From Prostheceraeus crozeri (Eukaryota > Platyhelminthes > Polycladida > Euryleptidae): a DNA stretch of 64,000 bases. The notes under the pieces are model-generated. The model did not search any database. It saw only the letters and a program-made list of their open reading frames with translations, and was not told the origin of the DNA. Where the stretch lies: NCBI GenBank assembly GCA_907163375.1, contig CAJQUW010009236.1, positions 1,116,001-1,180,000 of the forward strand. Direction: 5' to 3'. The translations under genes were made by a program, and so were the position numbers. Below are positions 49,184 through 62,900 of the stretch, piece by piece. Position 1 is the first letter of the stretch. Every line of letters begins with the position of its first letter.

Positions 49184-51589
49184 TAAAATGTAAGTTATGG
49201 TTTCCATAAGATAATCTTTTTATCTGCTTGTCTCTGGTTGTTCAATAATAAATTTCGAATGCAAATTTTCTCATCCAGCTTAGTTCAGATGCAAGCAGTG
49301 AAGCTATTTAAACCACTAAATAACATAGTTTTGCAAGCATTCGTGTAATCATTGTCTGAAATTGCAAAAGATGATCAAGATGGTCATTTACATTTAAACT
49401 ATGAATAATTAGAACAAAATGCGATTGTTGTAATATTTCAGTAAATGATTACTGAAGATTTGCTTTAAGATTTATGTACTCTGTAGGATTATTTAACTTT
49501 CTGCATTGGACCAAACAAGTAAATTGTCAAATAAAATATTAGATTTGATTGCAAAACTATTCTATCGTACACAAAATTTTGTCTTTTGAAGTTGACTCGA
49601 GCTCTACAAGAGTAGGCCTTTTCAAATGAGTAGTCAATTCGATTATCCGAATATTTTGCGAACGCTAATGATCACTTATCACCAATTATCACAAAAATTT
49701 TGAGAAGCATCAGGAGCTATGATTGCAGTTGATGTCCGTTTGCTTGTTTCTCAAGTTCAAATTTATCTTAATTTTAACATTCTTTGCAGATGGAGCGCTT
49801 ACAACTTCACGCTTCGTATTCCCTATTTGCCTGCTAATTAATTGCCTGGTGGTTATGATTGGACATATTTTTCATTTGCAGAAATGCTTTATACTTCAAT
49901 GATCGCTTTACCTTGAATATCTTCGTTATTTCGTCTACCGTCATGGAGATTGCAATAAAATAATTTTTACATTCTTGTTGTAGTTAATCATAATTGATTG
50001 CATCACACCATGTAGCTCGTACATGCACATTGCATCTTGATGCATCTTGAGAATTTTACTCATTTACTGACTGATGCTGAATAGTGATGTAAGAGAATGA
50101 ATGCCAATGTTATGTAAAGCAGTTGGAAATCGTATCGACTCAACATGCTCCAGAAAAAAAATAAGAGATAAAAAATCATGATAAAGTTTGAATATTTCAG
50201 TTTTACGTCATTTGTGCAGTGAGTGCGCAGTTGTAGAAGTCGCACTGCTGCTTTGGTTCAGCAAATTAGATAATTTACGAAATATTTCTTAGAATGCAAT
50301 TATAGATAAACTTATTCAATCAGTCATCGTGAGGCATCTATAAACATGATAAAGTGCACGCTCGAATGTAGATTTTCATGAGTTGTGCTTCCATATTTAG
50401 GCCCTATATTGACCGATTGATCGACTATGGATAGATGCTGATAAAGAAAGCCTAGTTTCAGTTTCAGATTTCGATAAGACGTCTTATTTTTGTACACCTT
50501 GGGTGTAGTCGCTGAGTCAAATTGACTTTTGCTTTGCAATCTACGATGTACCAGTTTTTAAAATTCAACAATTCTCATACTTTGAAGTTAATTAACCAAG
50601 TGACTTTCATGCTGCAACAGCCCAACAGGGCAGCCTTGAAAAAAGAGCTGACTCTCTGTGACTTAACCTTTCTGTAACTTCAATATAGTATTTTCTGTGC
50701 TGCGTATTTAGCCTACATTTTTCTCGATTGTGACAGAAAATGTAACCATGGAAATTTCGGTTTATCTAAAGTTGCATGTTGCTTGTTGTATGAGTTCGTA
50801 CATGTATGTGTAAATGCTGATTAGCAATTTTCACTTTCGAAGCATTTTCGTTAAACTCAACTGCTTTCCTTGCTCTTTCTAAGTTAATATATAGGTTGTA
50901 AATTTTACTACTTAATGCAGAAATAAAGTAGAATGAACTGATTTCTGATTTGCAAAGGATAATGTAGCCGCAGACGCATAAAAGATTCTGATAACAAGAT
51001 GACACTTCGACATAAGGTTCATATCAATCCTTATTCAAATTAAATTGTCTCATGTATAGGACATGCTAATATAAAATAAGCTATTGTTTGATTCGCTTGA
51101 ATCTTGCAGCTAGGTAAAGCTAGCAATTTTGGCTGACTGCTAATTTGGTTGTATCCTCTCTATGGTTGTAGTATCATTCAACATTCCCATATGAGCTGCT
51201 ATGACCTGCGTGAGCTGCTATCTTGAGCATGAAGTGTGTTGGTCAGAACAACGATCTGAATAACATTTCGATGTGTAAAGTGAGTAGATAAATGGTTGAT
51301 TGATGAGTTCATATTCTTCTCTATTCGATTCTGTTCTACACAAGCTCTACAGTTCTTCTTTCCATACATAGCGCCAAGATGCCGTCGGCACTGACGACTA
51401 GATTTCCCAGTGCGCATAAACAATGTAACGTTGGTAAAAACAACTGCGAAACTATGCAGCTGTGTGTCATTTCATCGAATCAAATAGCTGAAAATAAATA
51501 GGACGTACATGTACTTTTATAAAGTCAAACGTGAAAGCAATATTGGATTGATCAGATTTTATAATGAAATGCTATGACCTGTTTCATGT
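49184..51589. other. Intergenic, nothing recognised
   Basis: About 2.4 kb of AT-rich DNA; no family signature in any of the short open frames. Confidence 0.5.
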
Positions 51590-51975
51590 ATGAAGTATCT
51601 GGGTGTGACATTTGATCCAACGTTGTCGTTTTCTATCCATTGAGATGTGCGCAGTCACATCAGCCTGCTGTTTTGGTCGTCGCAGACAAATCCGCACAAT
51701 TCGAAGACCTCTGTCCAGTTCCGTGGCGGAGTCACTGATTGCTTCACTTGTTTTCCCCAAACTAGATTACTGCTCATCAATTTTCAGCGGAATTCCAGAA
51801 TGCCTCATTTCTCGCCTTTAAGTATGTCATCAACACCTCTGTGCGACAAGTCTTCAACCTTCGCCGATCTGATCACATTTCCTCAAAGTTAGAGCAGCTT
51901 CCTACCTGTTCGGTCGAGAATTGAACTCCGATTACTTACCATCGTTGCAGAGTGCATGAATGATCAAGTTCCGAC
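51590..51975 (+). pseudogene. LINE reverse transcriptase C-terminal remnant
   Basis: Interrupted plus-strand frames carry the post-catalytic blocks of a non-LTR retrotransposon: KYLGVTFDPTLSFSIH, an LIASLVFPKLDYCSSIFSG block and a QVFNLRRSDHISSKLEQLP block. At least two stops and a frame change break it. The order and spacing resemble CR1-like elements. The upstream catalytic part is absent. Confidence 0.7.
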
Positions 51976-51976
51976 C

Positions 51977-52062
51977 AGTGGCGGGCGCGATTCGATTTCC
52001 GCACGATTCAGAATCGTGCGACTCAGCGCACGATTAATCGAAAATCGCGCAATTCCAAATAT
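51977..52062. repeat. cgattaatcg palindromic array, left
   Basis: Begins cagtggcgggcgcgattcga and contains gcacgatt / aatcgtgc palindromes. It resembles the reverse complement of the array near 56118-56205 and may be the left end of a degraded hAT element. Confidence 0.5.
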
Positions 52063-52681
52063 TTTTAGATTTAGTGATTAGAAGTTCACAATTAGTCTGG
52101 CTTGCAATTTTTTTAAATTTCCAAACCATTTTTCTTTAAAAATTTTACAATTTCCATTAACATTGATAGTATTAGACAATAGCTACTACAAACTATTACG
52201 ACTACAATTATAAATACCGAATTAATTTATACGGTAGCCTATTTGTAAATGCTTTGGAATGTATCTCAATAAATCAAAACACATGAAAGTCGCAAGCAAG
52301 GCATGCATTGTCTTGATAATTTCTACTTCAAAATTCAGCAGCAAATCTGCTATCATAGAAATACTGCAAGTTGGCTACATGCATCTGCAATGAAATATAT
52401 TATTGTCGCTTTCATTTACCAGTTTTGATTCTTCTGATTGCTATCAATCATATTTTATCCTAACTACTTGTAGGCACTTGCCGTTTCTTCTGTTATAGTA
52501 ATCAAGATAAGTAATTTCCAAATAATTGAAAATAAAGAAGTCACTCCCTTCTATTTACGACTTTTTATTCCAATAAGTTAAAAAGAAGCACCCGACGCGT
52601 TTCGTCCGAGACAGTCTCAAGGGTGGCGTACAAATGTGGAAGGATCCTTAAATACTGATTAGGCATAGTTGTGGCAACTCA

Positions 52682-53197
52682 TTAAACTTGTTCATGACGT
52701 CTATTAAGTTTTGGCATTTTCATCGCTATGAAGCGTGCTTCAGCCATTCTAGTTGTAATCGCATTAAATTGTTGAATAAGGATCTCACAACTAAAGTCAG
52801 TTATTTCCATCTCTCTACCAGCATGAAATTTTAGATGATGCTCGCTCAAAGCACTTTTGGAATCTATGTTGCGAATACTACGTTCGTGTTCTTGATAGCG
52901 CAACTTGAAAGGTCGACAACTTTGTCAAACATAGAGGTCATTGCACCAAAAGCAATTAAAACAAGAAACTAGATATCTGCTTTTGCAGTTGTATTTAGGA
53001 CCAATTGCGCTACACACATTACAATTGCATTCTTCTTTGGGTTCGCTTTTATTAATTGAAATAAGTTTTCTCCCTGGTTTAGTTGAAAACGTTACCGGAA
53101 TGTCATATTTAACTTTCAACTTATTTAATTTTCTTAAATGACAATCACTAACGAAATCGAGTGATAAGTGGACGTTGTCTGCTTTGGTAGATGGCAT
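52682..53197 (-). pseudogene. GIY-YIG endonuclease domain of Penelope-like element
   Basis: A cysteine-rich stretch (CNCNVCSAIGPKYNCKSR) leads into the nuclease. The second signature strand reads NDLYV, then a TGA where the conserved glycine is expected (near 52904-52906). The frame then continues with the conserved arginine and the LRYQEHERS helix, ALSEHHLKFH and EARFIAMKMPKLNRRHE. Apart from the stop, the domain is well preserved. Confidence 0.75.
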
Positions 53198-53259
53198 TTT
53201 ATTGTATTTATTTTTACTCGTTTCAACATATTTATGATTAAACCTAAATCCGTTGCTGT

Positions 53260-54310
53260 TTATTCATCACTCCTAGTGCTCATAGAGTCATAAGCTATGT
53301 CTGTATCAGAACTGTGATCATTAATGTATTTTATACTATTTTTGAGAAAATTATTTTTTACTTTATTTGGAAGCCGACTATCTCTATGTAGAGTTATGCC
53401 TGAATGACATGTCTTACTAAACCATTTGTATTTAAGGTTGCCATTCACTGATATGCTTATGTCTAGAAAGTTAATATAATTATCCCTAGGGACTTCTATA
53501 GTGAACTGAATGTTCTTGTCAATCGAGTTAAACACTTCAATTATGTTAGAAAATATTTTCACATCCTTGTAGAACGGACCCATGATGATATCATCAATGT
53601 ACCGCTTGTAGCATACAGGGTTAATATTGAATTTTTGGTTAAGAATTTTTAGTGCTCTTTCTTCTATAGCATTCATATATATAACTGCAAAAGGTGGCGA
53701 GAAGTGTGCACCCATTGGGCACCCTTTAATTTGATGGTACGTCTTATGATTATAATTTATCTCATAATTGTATGAAATAAACTTAAGAAAATCTACAAGG
53801 TCTTGAACCGAGAAACCAAGGTTATCTATTTTTGACCAAAATTTAGTAGCAAATGACTTTACAACATCTATGGCATCAGCAATCGGAATGCTAGGGTAAA
53901 GATTTTGAACGTCTAATGAAATGAAAATTTGGTTTTTTACACAATTACTGTTCTTTTTTAAATTACTTATCAGTGAATAAGTACTGTCCAGATGAGAAGG
54001 CACAAATTTAACTAGTTGGTTAAGTACAGTACTGGCTAGCCAGTCAACCTTTTGGGTTGGTGTATACGGATGCTATCGGGCGAAGCGGGTAAAAATCATT
54101 CACTTTTTTATCCTTGTGATCTTTGACATTTACATGGAATGCAGCTGGTTTACTGCCTATTGAAAGTAATCTTTGATGATCAATACGTGGAATATTTCTA
54201 CATTTCGAACGAATTATTTTGTTAGCCTGATTTTCAATAGCTGCAGTTTTAGATTTTTTACGCAGAGTATACGTAGCGGTGTCATTGAGAATATTTTCAT
54301 TTCTGGCAAT
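53260..54310 (-). pseudogene. Penelope-like reverse transcriptase
   Basis: The longest open part (247 codons, 54003-53260) has ISLDVQNLYPSIP, the GCPMGAHFSPPFAVIYMNAIE block and the catalytic YIDDII, which together identify a Penelope-type reverse transcriptase rather than a LINE. Further upstream, in another frame, is a KPAAFHVNVKDHKDKK segment followed by PLRPIAS, the family's 'P-K-x-H-K ... P-L-R-P-I' block, so a frameshift near 54060-54070 divides it. The N-terminal part is missing at the inverted repeat. Confidence 0.85.
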
Positions 54311-54424
54311 TAAATCATTTTTAAACGCGTCGGGTGCTTCTTTTTAACTTATTGGAATAAAAAAGTCGTAAATAGAAAGGAGTGACTTCTTTATTTTCAA
54401 TTATTTGGAAATTACTTATCTTGA

Positions 54425-54899
54425 AATGAACCTCCCGTATCAACGCACAACGAGTATTATAGTAATGATTCTGGAACCTTGATTTGAGATAAAGAAGGGT
54501 TTGAAATACATGTATAAGTTGCTGATAATCATTCTTTTACATATTTATATCGCACAGCATACATGTACATATACGAGTAAATAGATGCTCTCAAATTATG
54601 TTACATTTACATGTTCTTAATGTTATAATGATTGACTAAACAATTTATTCTCTACTGAATGTCATCAACGGTCAATATGGGTCTGATTAAATTAATCCGA
54701 CCGGTTCCAACCCTGACGCGTACCACAGGTGGCAAGTGGCAAGTCTATGATGTAGATAAGTGCCTCATTTCTCATATGATTCTCAGCAAACGTTTGCTTC
54801 ATAGACACTAGATTAATGCAACAATGAATCTATATAGTTAGCAGACATAATGAAAGCTGCGTAAGAACAAAATTTCAGGTTTCCCAGCTTTGGAGGAGT
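54425..54899. other. Intergenic, nothing recognised
   Basis: Short spacer with no gene signature. Confidence 0.45.
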
Positions 54900-54959
54900 T
54901 TCTCTCCGAAGCTGATTATCGCCCTTCGGACTTTCTTCTGAAAGACACGAGTCATTGCC

Positions 54960-55414
54960 AAACTTTGAGTGATGATATCAGGCAATTTTCCCGATGTTTT
55001 TGAGCGAAAAGATGATCTGTCCTGGATTCGTAATCCTTTCAGGGCAAACATTGCAACATGCAATTTATTAATTGTGGATCGTAATACGTTGATATGACCA
55101 TGGTATTGAAATGACCAGTGATGGCGGTCTGCTACTCAAGTATGCCGATGATTCTCTCCCTGAATTTTTGTCTCCCCCGTCACAGCAACTTAGAATACCA
55201 GCATTTGGCAGCCCAGCCTATTAAGCCTATTAAATACTTGTGTCCATCCGTTTCAACGTACTTGTGTGAATCAGCATTTTCTATAATGGTTGCAATGAAA
55301 GCTAAATACAAGGCTAGACTGAGCTTAGAGCCTGCTCTCCATCTGCACTTATCTGAAATACATCGAGATATGCCTTCTATCACCAAAAACAAACAAGTAC
55401 ATGCTTCACATTAA
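54960..55414 (+). pseudogene. hAT transposase remnant (hATC region)
   Basis: A plus-strand segment with FPDVFERKDDLSWIRNPF, then after breaks the hATC signature STYLCESAFSIMVAMKAKYK and SLEPALHLHLS. This is the C-terminal dimerisation region of a hAT transposase, from a different family than the intact one at 25879. Frame changes separate the two parts; the catalytic core is gone. Confidence 0.65.
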
Positions 55415-56117
55415 TATTGCTACATGATGTTCATATTTGTGTATCTCATCTTTTGTGTCTGCAACTCTTTGCAAAACTATTTGCCGTATTCAGATGTTTG
55501 CAACGACGTTCATTGTATGAAGTGGCTGCCTTTCTGCTCGCCGGTTGAAACTGTTAGTTGATCAAAGCCTAATTATACAAGGTACTTGTTCTACTTTTCT
55601 TACAACAATTATAATGTTTTGAAGCAAAGAATATTTTTGTGGTTCGCGAGCAAAATATACTGAATTTAGTGGTACGCGTTAGCTAAAAGTTCGGTAAAAA
55701 TTGGTTTAGATGAGAGTGCAAATGTGACCGGGCTATGTTCATAGTATGCATGTTAAATGCAAATCAGGCATCAATACGCATTGTTATCAATGTTAGATGA
55801 TTTCAACGCGGAGATATTCAGTAGTGTCATAGGGACGTCTGTGCTTGACAACCTGCATGATTCGCATAAATCGTGTACCTGCTCTATACGAATAGGTTTA
55901 ATGCTAGAAAATGATTCACTCCTACGGTGTGGGGGAACTACCATAGAGATTTACTGTTGCATGGGACTGAGAAATCGCGCTACACGGCAACTCTGTCAAG
56001 CTATGCATAATCTAACCTACGAGCATCCTCGCAGGGTAATTCTCTCAAACGTTGAAAGAGTGAATAGAAACATTATTTTTACCTCATCAAGCAAATTTCA
56101 CTGAGAAGTCTTGCTGC
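55415..56117. other. Intergenic, nothing recognised
   Basis: Probably the 3' part of a degraded hAT element; no gene signature. Confidence 0.4.
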
Positions 56118-56205
56118 AGAAAAAATCGCGCGATTCCTGGTCTTTCAAGAATCGTGCGATTGATTCTGTCGCACGATTAATCGTACGGAATCGATTAACT
56201 GCAGT
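56118..56205. repeat. cgattaatcg palindromic array, right
   Basis: Motifs aatcgtgcgat, gcacgattaatcg and cggaatcgatt, matching the reverse complement of the left array imperfectly. With the left array it may bound a hAT-like element of about 4.2 kb. No clean target duplication was found. Confidence 0.45.
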
Positions 56206-59200
56206 GTCCGATCTTCCAAACCGATCTCGTCTTTGTTCTACGAAATCCCAGCTTCTCATCATTGTCACGATTCCTTCAAGTGCGAAGAATTCAGATCACT
56301 GCGCACAAGCTTTCTCCTTCCGATCATTATTAAAGAAGATGGCCGGCGTTCGAAAATTAGTTCACCTGATGATTTCACCATTTTCTTCTCAGCAATCCTC
56401 ACTGAAAAACTGAATCTTGCTGAACACCGATGTGCGTTTAGGAGTGACCGAAGTGATGTCGCAACACGCACGGCACCCACGCACTGGCTGGTGTCCAAAA
56501 GCTCATTGTTTGAGAGAGTGTGCACAATTCCCAAAAGTAGGTGATATACGAACTATCCATTCGAGAAACACTGAAAGAGAAAGTTGTCTAATGATACCAT
56601 TTCGATTTTTAGGACAGGTACAATACTTTCATTCTACAAACCGAAGCCTCGCACGCAGATGAGAATCTAATTCTTTGGTTGAAAGTGTCTCTGGTCACCT
56701 TCACTAGAGCAAAACAATCAATCAAGCAATTAATTGCAATTATTGACGATCAGATGATTATTCGATATAACAATCAAGTACGTGTAGTCACTTGGTCACA
56801 GTATGAGCGTCAACAACTGGATTAGCCCAAGCAATTGCTATTTCATAACATTCGTCATTGCAAGTGTTGCATTGCACACTGTAGTGCACACCTCCAACGA
56901 TAGAAGTTTTGGAAACTATCCTCTCCTTCCCGACTTGAAATATCTTCATTGAGACTGACCGCACGCATATTTTGAAATATATTTTTTTGCATGTTTTACA
57001 TGTATATATTTTCCGATGATTTCGGAAAGAAACATTCATTGACTTAGTGCGGTGCATTATCTGCACAGTACTGACAACAACACTCGACACCAAATATAGC
57101 TTCATGCTTGATCGCAGTGTTATGTCTTATCTGACTATTTTAAAACTCATTTGCAACGAATCTAATAAAATTGCAAATGCTTTTGAAATATCCATGCTGA
57201 GCTTTTGGTTTCGAACTTTTCAATGCCAATTAGAGCTTAGATTTTTTAAAGCCTAGTTATGAATTGATAGAAACTATTAATATTTATTCTGGAAGACATT
57301 ACAACACAAAGCAACAGGTTCAAGAACGCAGAAGTCCAGGCGACATCATTTTGTAGCACAGCTTATTCTTGCGAAAAGACACCTTTAACTAGTCCAGGCA
57401 CAAAACAGGCCTGCCTCCCATAAAACTGAAGCTTTCTATTCACTGCAAGCAGGACTAAAAAACATGGCGTGTTTTAGAGGCATGTTTTTTGTTTATTTCA
57501 TTTAATTCACCAAATTTGACATTCGATATATACGATTTAGTGATACAAGCTAACTAATATTGGCTTCAATAGGTTCCCAGTTTCTGTAACTCTCTTTATT
57601 GTGTTCCAGGATAGATTTGATGATCCCTAATTGTAAATTGATGCAATATTGCTCAGTTGATGTTATAATCATGAGTGTAAGGCGCGATTACCGCATGTTG
57701 CATTTTACCAAGTCAGATTTCTAATATCAATATCAAGTGAACAGCGGCGTTGTCAAAGTGACAAAATTACAATTTTAATGCACTGTCCTTATTAAAACAT
57801 TATTTTACATCTGCTTCTAAAGACAAGTTGCTAAATTTTGTCATTAAATCCATGATTTATGCATTGTTTCAAAGCATTGTTTTAATGGATGATTTTACAA
57901 CCACGCTTTTGAGAAAATGCCTAGTTTTTAAACTGTACATGAATAACTTCTTTTACAACCGTGGCTTAAGCATTCTGAGTAGTGCTTTAATCATGTACGT
58001 TAAGCTTTTAAACTATAATTGAGAACCCGATGAACATGATGATGTACATGCAGATTATGGACAACTTGATATTGTTTTCAAAGAGATAGTAGATTAATAC
58101 AAGTGAGCCAGCAATCCTGCTATCGATTCTTTGTGTGCTAGTGAGGTAGACGAGCAGGTTTCTAATGCTCTTAAGAAATTGAGTAGTTGTTGCTAAATAT
58201 AGTTATCATGATATTAACATGCAACTTAGTAAACTTGTGAATAACATGTTATTGGCATTACAACTGTTATATTTCACACATCAAAATAGCTTTTGAGGTT
58301 GTCGAAGCATCTCAATCGAAAACGTTCGTCGGATTTTTGAAATATGTTTATGATGTTGTTTATTCTTTATTATTGATGTTAATTACTATTTTGAGAATTT
58401 TCAAAAACATGGGTTTTAGACCCTATTGTTGATGAAGAAAGGAGGTCTTTCACTACACAACAAGCCTTCATTCAATGATTGTTTTGCAAACTTTATGGAC
58501 ACCCTGCATGTCGACCTAATCGGCATGACTTTGTGTGACGAAATATTTTCTTCAATTTATATCTTATCATTGAAATTCGAATATGATGAAAGAATCATCT
58601 CTATTTTGACATCGCTATCAGGCGAGGATAGAAGAATTGATACTTCACCGATGAATTTGGGAAGCTTCAGGAAGAACATGAAATTTGAATATATCAGGCA
58701 AGTGGGTCAGATTCGAACAAAATGCTATATGGCAACTGTAATAAGACTTAGTAGGAGTTGATACATGTACTGCAAGTTCCTAAACTGCCATTATTTCGGG
58801 GCATGTATTGAGGAGACCCCCTCCGAGATCCATCGGAAATCTGGATATGGTGACATGCAGCTTAAATGCTGGAGGCAAAGTACGGATGTATGTAAAGCAA
58901 TTTGGTTTGAGGTGGCCCATTATACAGATTCTGAGATTGCACGCCGTTGATCTTAAATTATCTCATGAATGCCACTGCAATTTCAAAAAAATATTCAAAT
59001 CCAGCTTCTGATGCAATGAGTGCAGAATCATGTCAATTAATAGTAAAATAAAAGTAAACGAATTCCAAGTAGTGCTTTAATTTCCTTAATTGATGCTTTC
59101 AATGTGGATATCATTGACAGGTCTTTGTTTATACAAGAGCACAGATCAAGTTCTCAAGGCAGTCTAAACATAGATTGTACGTCTTCTAGTCGGTTGCTGA

Positions 59201-59343
59201 AAATTCGAATCAAATCGGAGAGTTATTTTCAAAGTATACATGTACTTGCTTCGAATGCTAGTAAAAATCGATTGATGAATATAATGTTTTTTACTTCATC
59301 ACGCTATAGGATGCGTGGAATGATGACAGAAATTACACCACAC
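56206..59343. other. Intergenic; short dispersed repeat near its start
   Basis: Near 56225-56400 a segment is shared with the inside of the MITE at 17577 (cacgattccttca, gaagaattcagatca). No gene is recognised in the rest. A 111-codon frame near 58426-58761 has no family signature. Confidence 0.45.
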
Positions 59344-59345
59344 TA

Positions 59346-59992
59346 GGTGAAATTGCCACGCATAATTCACGCGTAAGTACGGAACACCCCAAATATCCGT
59401 GGTTAAGGGTAGCTTACTTCTACGCGCGTACATGCGCGCTGCACTAAGGCCTCAGCCACACTGAAAGCAAAGCAAGCACGAGCGTCCCGAGCGTCTCGAG
59501 CAAACGTATGTCAGTAAGCTATTAATCGCTCTCGTTTGCTTTGCTCGCAGTGTAGCAGTCGACAACGGGAGTAATGGTGACTTTATATTTGCTGTAAAAC
59601 GCTTTGCTCGGAAACGCTTGGAAAAGCTCGCAGTGTGGCTGAGGCCTAAGAGTAAGCCATCACGTGATCTGATGCTATCAAAACATGGGGAATGTTTATG
59701 AATACGCGCGGATGAGCGTTTATAGTTTGCGAGTCGTCTACGACTGTCCGCGTTGCCGCTTGAACCACAGATGTTCCGCTAGGCATGTTCTGTCTTCCCT
59801 GAGCACGAAATTGCTGTCCTATCACATTGTTTAGACTCTGATGCACACAGACTCATGAGACGTAAAGTCTATGTAAAAGGACTGTCCACAGACGTTGCAT
59901 TAATGTCACGTATAGCCACGGATGTTTAGGCTCATGTGTAATTGCGCGTACTTTACGCGTGAATTACGCGTAATTGAGCGTGGCATGTCACC
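59346..59992. mobile_element. TA-flanked element with long imperfect inverted ends
   Basis: The ends read ggtgaaattgccacgc... and ...gcgtggcatgtcacc, with further matching aattcacgcgtaa blocks inside, flanked by TA on both sides. This suggests a mariner-type MITE. A second element is inserted in it. Confidence 0.55.
59448..59646. mobile_element. Harbinger-type MITE, nested
   Basis: The 16-bp perfect inverted repeat GGCCTCAGCCACACTG / CAGTGTGGCTGAGGCC is flanked by the 3-bp direct repeat TAA (59445-59447 and 59647-59649). A 3-bp TWA duplication is typical of PIF/Harbinger elements. Confidence 0.75.
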
Positions 59993-59994
59993 TA

Positions 59995-62900
59995 GTATAT
60001 AAACGAAATTCCACAGAATATCTTTCAAAAAATACTCCAGGAAGTCCTTGTTGCATCAACAACATTAAAAGTTGAAGCTGCGCGTCATCTTTTCAGCAAC
60101 CACCTGCATCATTCCACCGTCCTTCTTACTGTTCACAAATACTGTTTGTGAAAAAGTAAGTTGCTCCAAATACAATCTCTTTGATCCTCTTGCAATCTCC
60201 TAGTGATAGCATTGATCATGATGAGGTGCCTTGTCTGATATATTGTGCTTACAACGGCTCGTATCAATACATATTGCATGCAGCATTTGCATTTGTGAAA
60301 TAAAATTGATTTTATGGAAATTTTTCAAAAATATTGCGATGCTTTTTAATAGTTATTATTTAATCAGAGATATGCAAAAAGACTAATTCCACGATCAACA
60401 TCAAAACCCTGAAGACTAATTCGAGAGTGCGTTGATAAAGAAACATCTAGATCTCAATTTAATGTCACAAATACAGACATTGATGGTAATTCAAGATATT
60501 CTAGTTGGGATATCACCTTTGTATTTTTTAGGGGAAATTAATACCAATAATGTTTAGTGCAGAGAGCCATTTAGTCGATCGTGAAAAATTCTAGATCCAT
60601 TATGTGCACGATACAAAATATCCCTGGTGAACAATTGTGGACCCGAATTGTTCTCAGTCAGTTTCAATCCACTTTATAATTTCAGGAAGCTTGCTTGTTG
60701 ACAACTATTCAGGTAGCCAAACCCGTGCACTTATCTGACAAGTTGATTCTATTATTCATCGTTCGAATAACATGAGTCACCGTTCATGCCAACGCAATGG
60801 ACGACACTCGTTCCTTCTTGCGTATCGACGAGCAATTCTAAGACGCTCTGAATGCTAATTATGTGATAGGCCTATGTCTGAGATATAAGATTGGGATGGC
60901 GCCTCTCCTGTACCGTTTCAGTGAGCAATTTTGACGTCTCACCACTGAAAATGCATCGTGTATTGCCAAGAAATTATTGTAGTTTTGGATCCACTATTGT
61001 TCATAAAAGCCAGCATTTCGAGGAAAGCGCTTTTCATCATTTCATATTTTATAAAACCCAGGACAATTCAAAATTGTCTGAGTGTGTGCTGTTGAAACCT
61101 TATAAACTGTAAAAATAGAAAAGTCTAAATAATTACAATTTAGCTCAATGTTGATAATATTGAACATCTTTTCTCGATATACTGTTATTCTAGAAATTGT
61201 CATCTAGGATTAGGAAACCTCACTATTTCCTGAAAATCACGGGATCACTGATATTAATATTGTTCAAACGTTTTTTCTATTTTTTCAAACGTAACTTGCG
61301 GGAGTTCTAAGGGTTGGGAGTGGTAGTCTATCATTAGAATTGCGTTGATTTCTTCTTTCATGTGGTAATTCTAGACCATCTATTTCCATCTATTTTGGCC
61401 GCTCTGGACTCAACGCTGCTTCTCAACTTTGAACCAAAAATTTCTGCTTGAAATTTCCCAAAAATGTGCCATTCGCCTTTTAAAGGGTGAATGAAGCCAG
61501 GTCAAAATAATTTTGTTCATCTTCAAATTACCGCACTGTCCATAGAAACAGTTATCGGTCAATTCAGGAAAAGAAGTTGACAATGAAAATCTTGATTGCC
61601 CCATTACTAGCGGTGCTATTTCCAAAAGCTGAAGTTTTTTCACCTAATTTGCTGTTGCTCTAGGCATCGTGTGAGGTTGGTATTGGCACCATTAAGATTG
61701 CTTTGGTCTCCTATCACTTTTAGCTACTTTTATGGCCGTTTGAGGGTCAAAGCCTTCGACTCGAACAATTTTCAAAATATGCCATTCAACTTTAGTGGAT
61801 TAAAATTCTTGCAATCCCAATCTCGACGGAAGAATGTTTCTCTATTTAGAAGCCTTTGTTATGCATGCCAAAGAATACCTTTATTTTAAGAGAAACTTTT
61901 CCGTTGCTCTTGTGATTTTGATGGAACCGAAGGGCACTGGTCCGATGACCATTTCCCCATCTCCAGTTGTTTCGGCAAGAGAAAACCATAAAGGGGATCT
62001 CACAGAAGAGTGAAGGACAAGCTGCACATGACATGCTAGGTTCGGGCAACAAGATTAAGGTAGACCCAGGATCTTATGAGGCAGTATTATAATCCTTTAT
62101 CGCATGTATTTTTTTCCTTCGAGTAATTTTGGCTTTATAAACATGTTACTCCTATCTTCAATCAGTAATATATATCATCATTGACGCATTTCGTAAAGAG
62201 ACTATTGACATAGATCCTATGAACACGTCTTTTCATCGCTTTATGTGAACCTCGCAATAAATCATTAAGCGCATGATTATGAGGTCCGACGAACCTCAAA
62301 AGCGCTCACGCAAACCCAAATATTCAGTTTTGTCACCATCAGCAGAGGGGATCGTCCGATCATGTCAAAAAGGGGATCTTCCGATCATGCCACTGAGAGC
62401 ATGCTGTACAGTGCTTGCAAAGACGCTGGCGATAAGGGACAGTCTGTCCTTCTCTCCTTCGCGCTCTCTTAAACAGAAAAAGTCAAAAATATTATTTTGA
62501 TTAAATTAATTTCCATCATCGAATCAAACCAATGTAAAATTTCATCGAGACACATGCTTATGAAATGGATAATTTGAACCTTTGCTGTGCAAGACGGTAC
62601 ACGAAATGAGAATAACCAGATTAGCAAGTAGTGCATTGGAATCAAATTTCAAAAAATGTCATTCCTTAAGCAGCTTGATGAAATGTTTCTTTGATGCAAT
62701 TTAGATTCCGCACAGAAACTCATAAATTCACCAAACTGTTCGTTTCGAATTCACAAGAGAGACAGAGAAGTAGATGATTGCACTGCCTAGATTAGAAATT
62801 GCAGTTTTTGTCCAAAATAATGTGATAGGAATTTAATTTCATAGATATCAAAATCTACCAACAGAATGAGATTTCTAGCTTTGATCATGTGACCTGTGTT

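Larger units (their letters stand above)
52502..54424 (-). mobile_element. Penelope-like element (RT plus GIY-YIG), degraded
   Basis: The ends are inverted repeats of about 101 bp (52502-52602 and 54323-54424), as seen in Penelope-like elements with rearranged terminal repeats. On the minus strand the order is a reverse transcriptase then a GIY-YIG nuclease. Stop codons and frameshifts break the frame. In the 3' part near 52599-52621 the minus strand reads CTTGAGA...GGACGAAAC, which resembles a worn hammerhead core. Confidence 0.8.

Noticed and set aside
51977..56205. A single hAT element bounded by the cgattaatcg arrays
   Set aside because: The arrays match only imperfectly and I found no 8-bp target duplication, so I list the parts separately.
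61410..61889. Possible exons on both strands
   Set aside because: Frames on opposite strands are short, lack splice-site support and have no recognised motifs.
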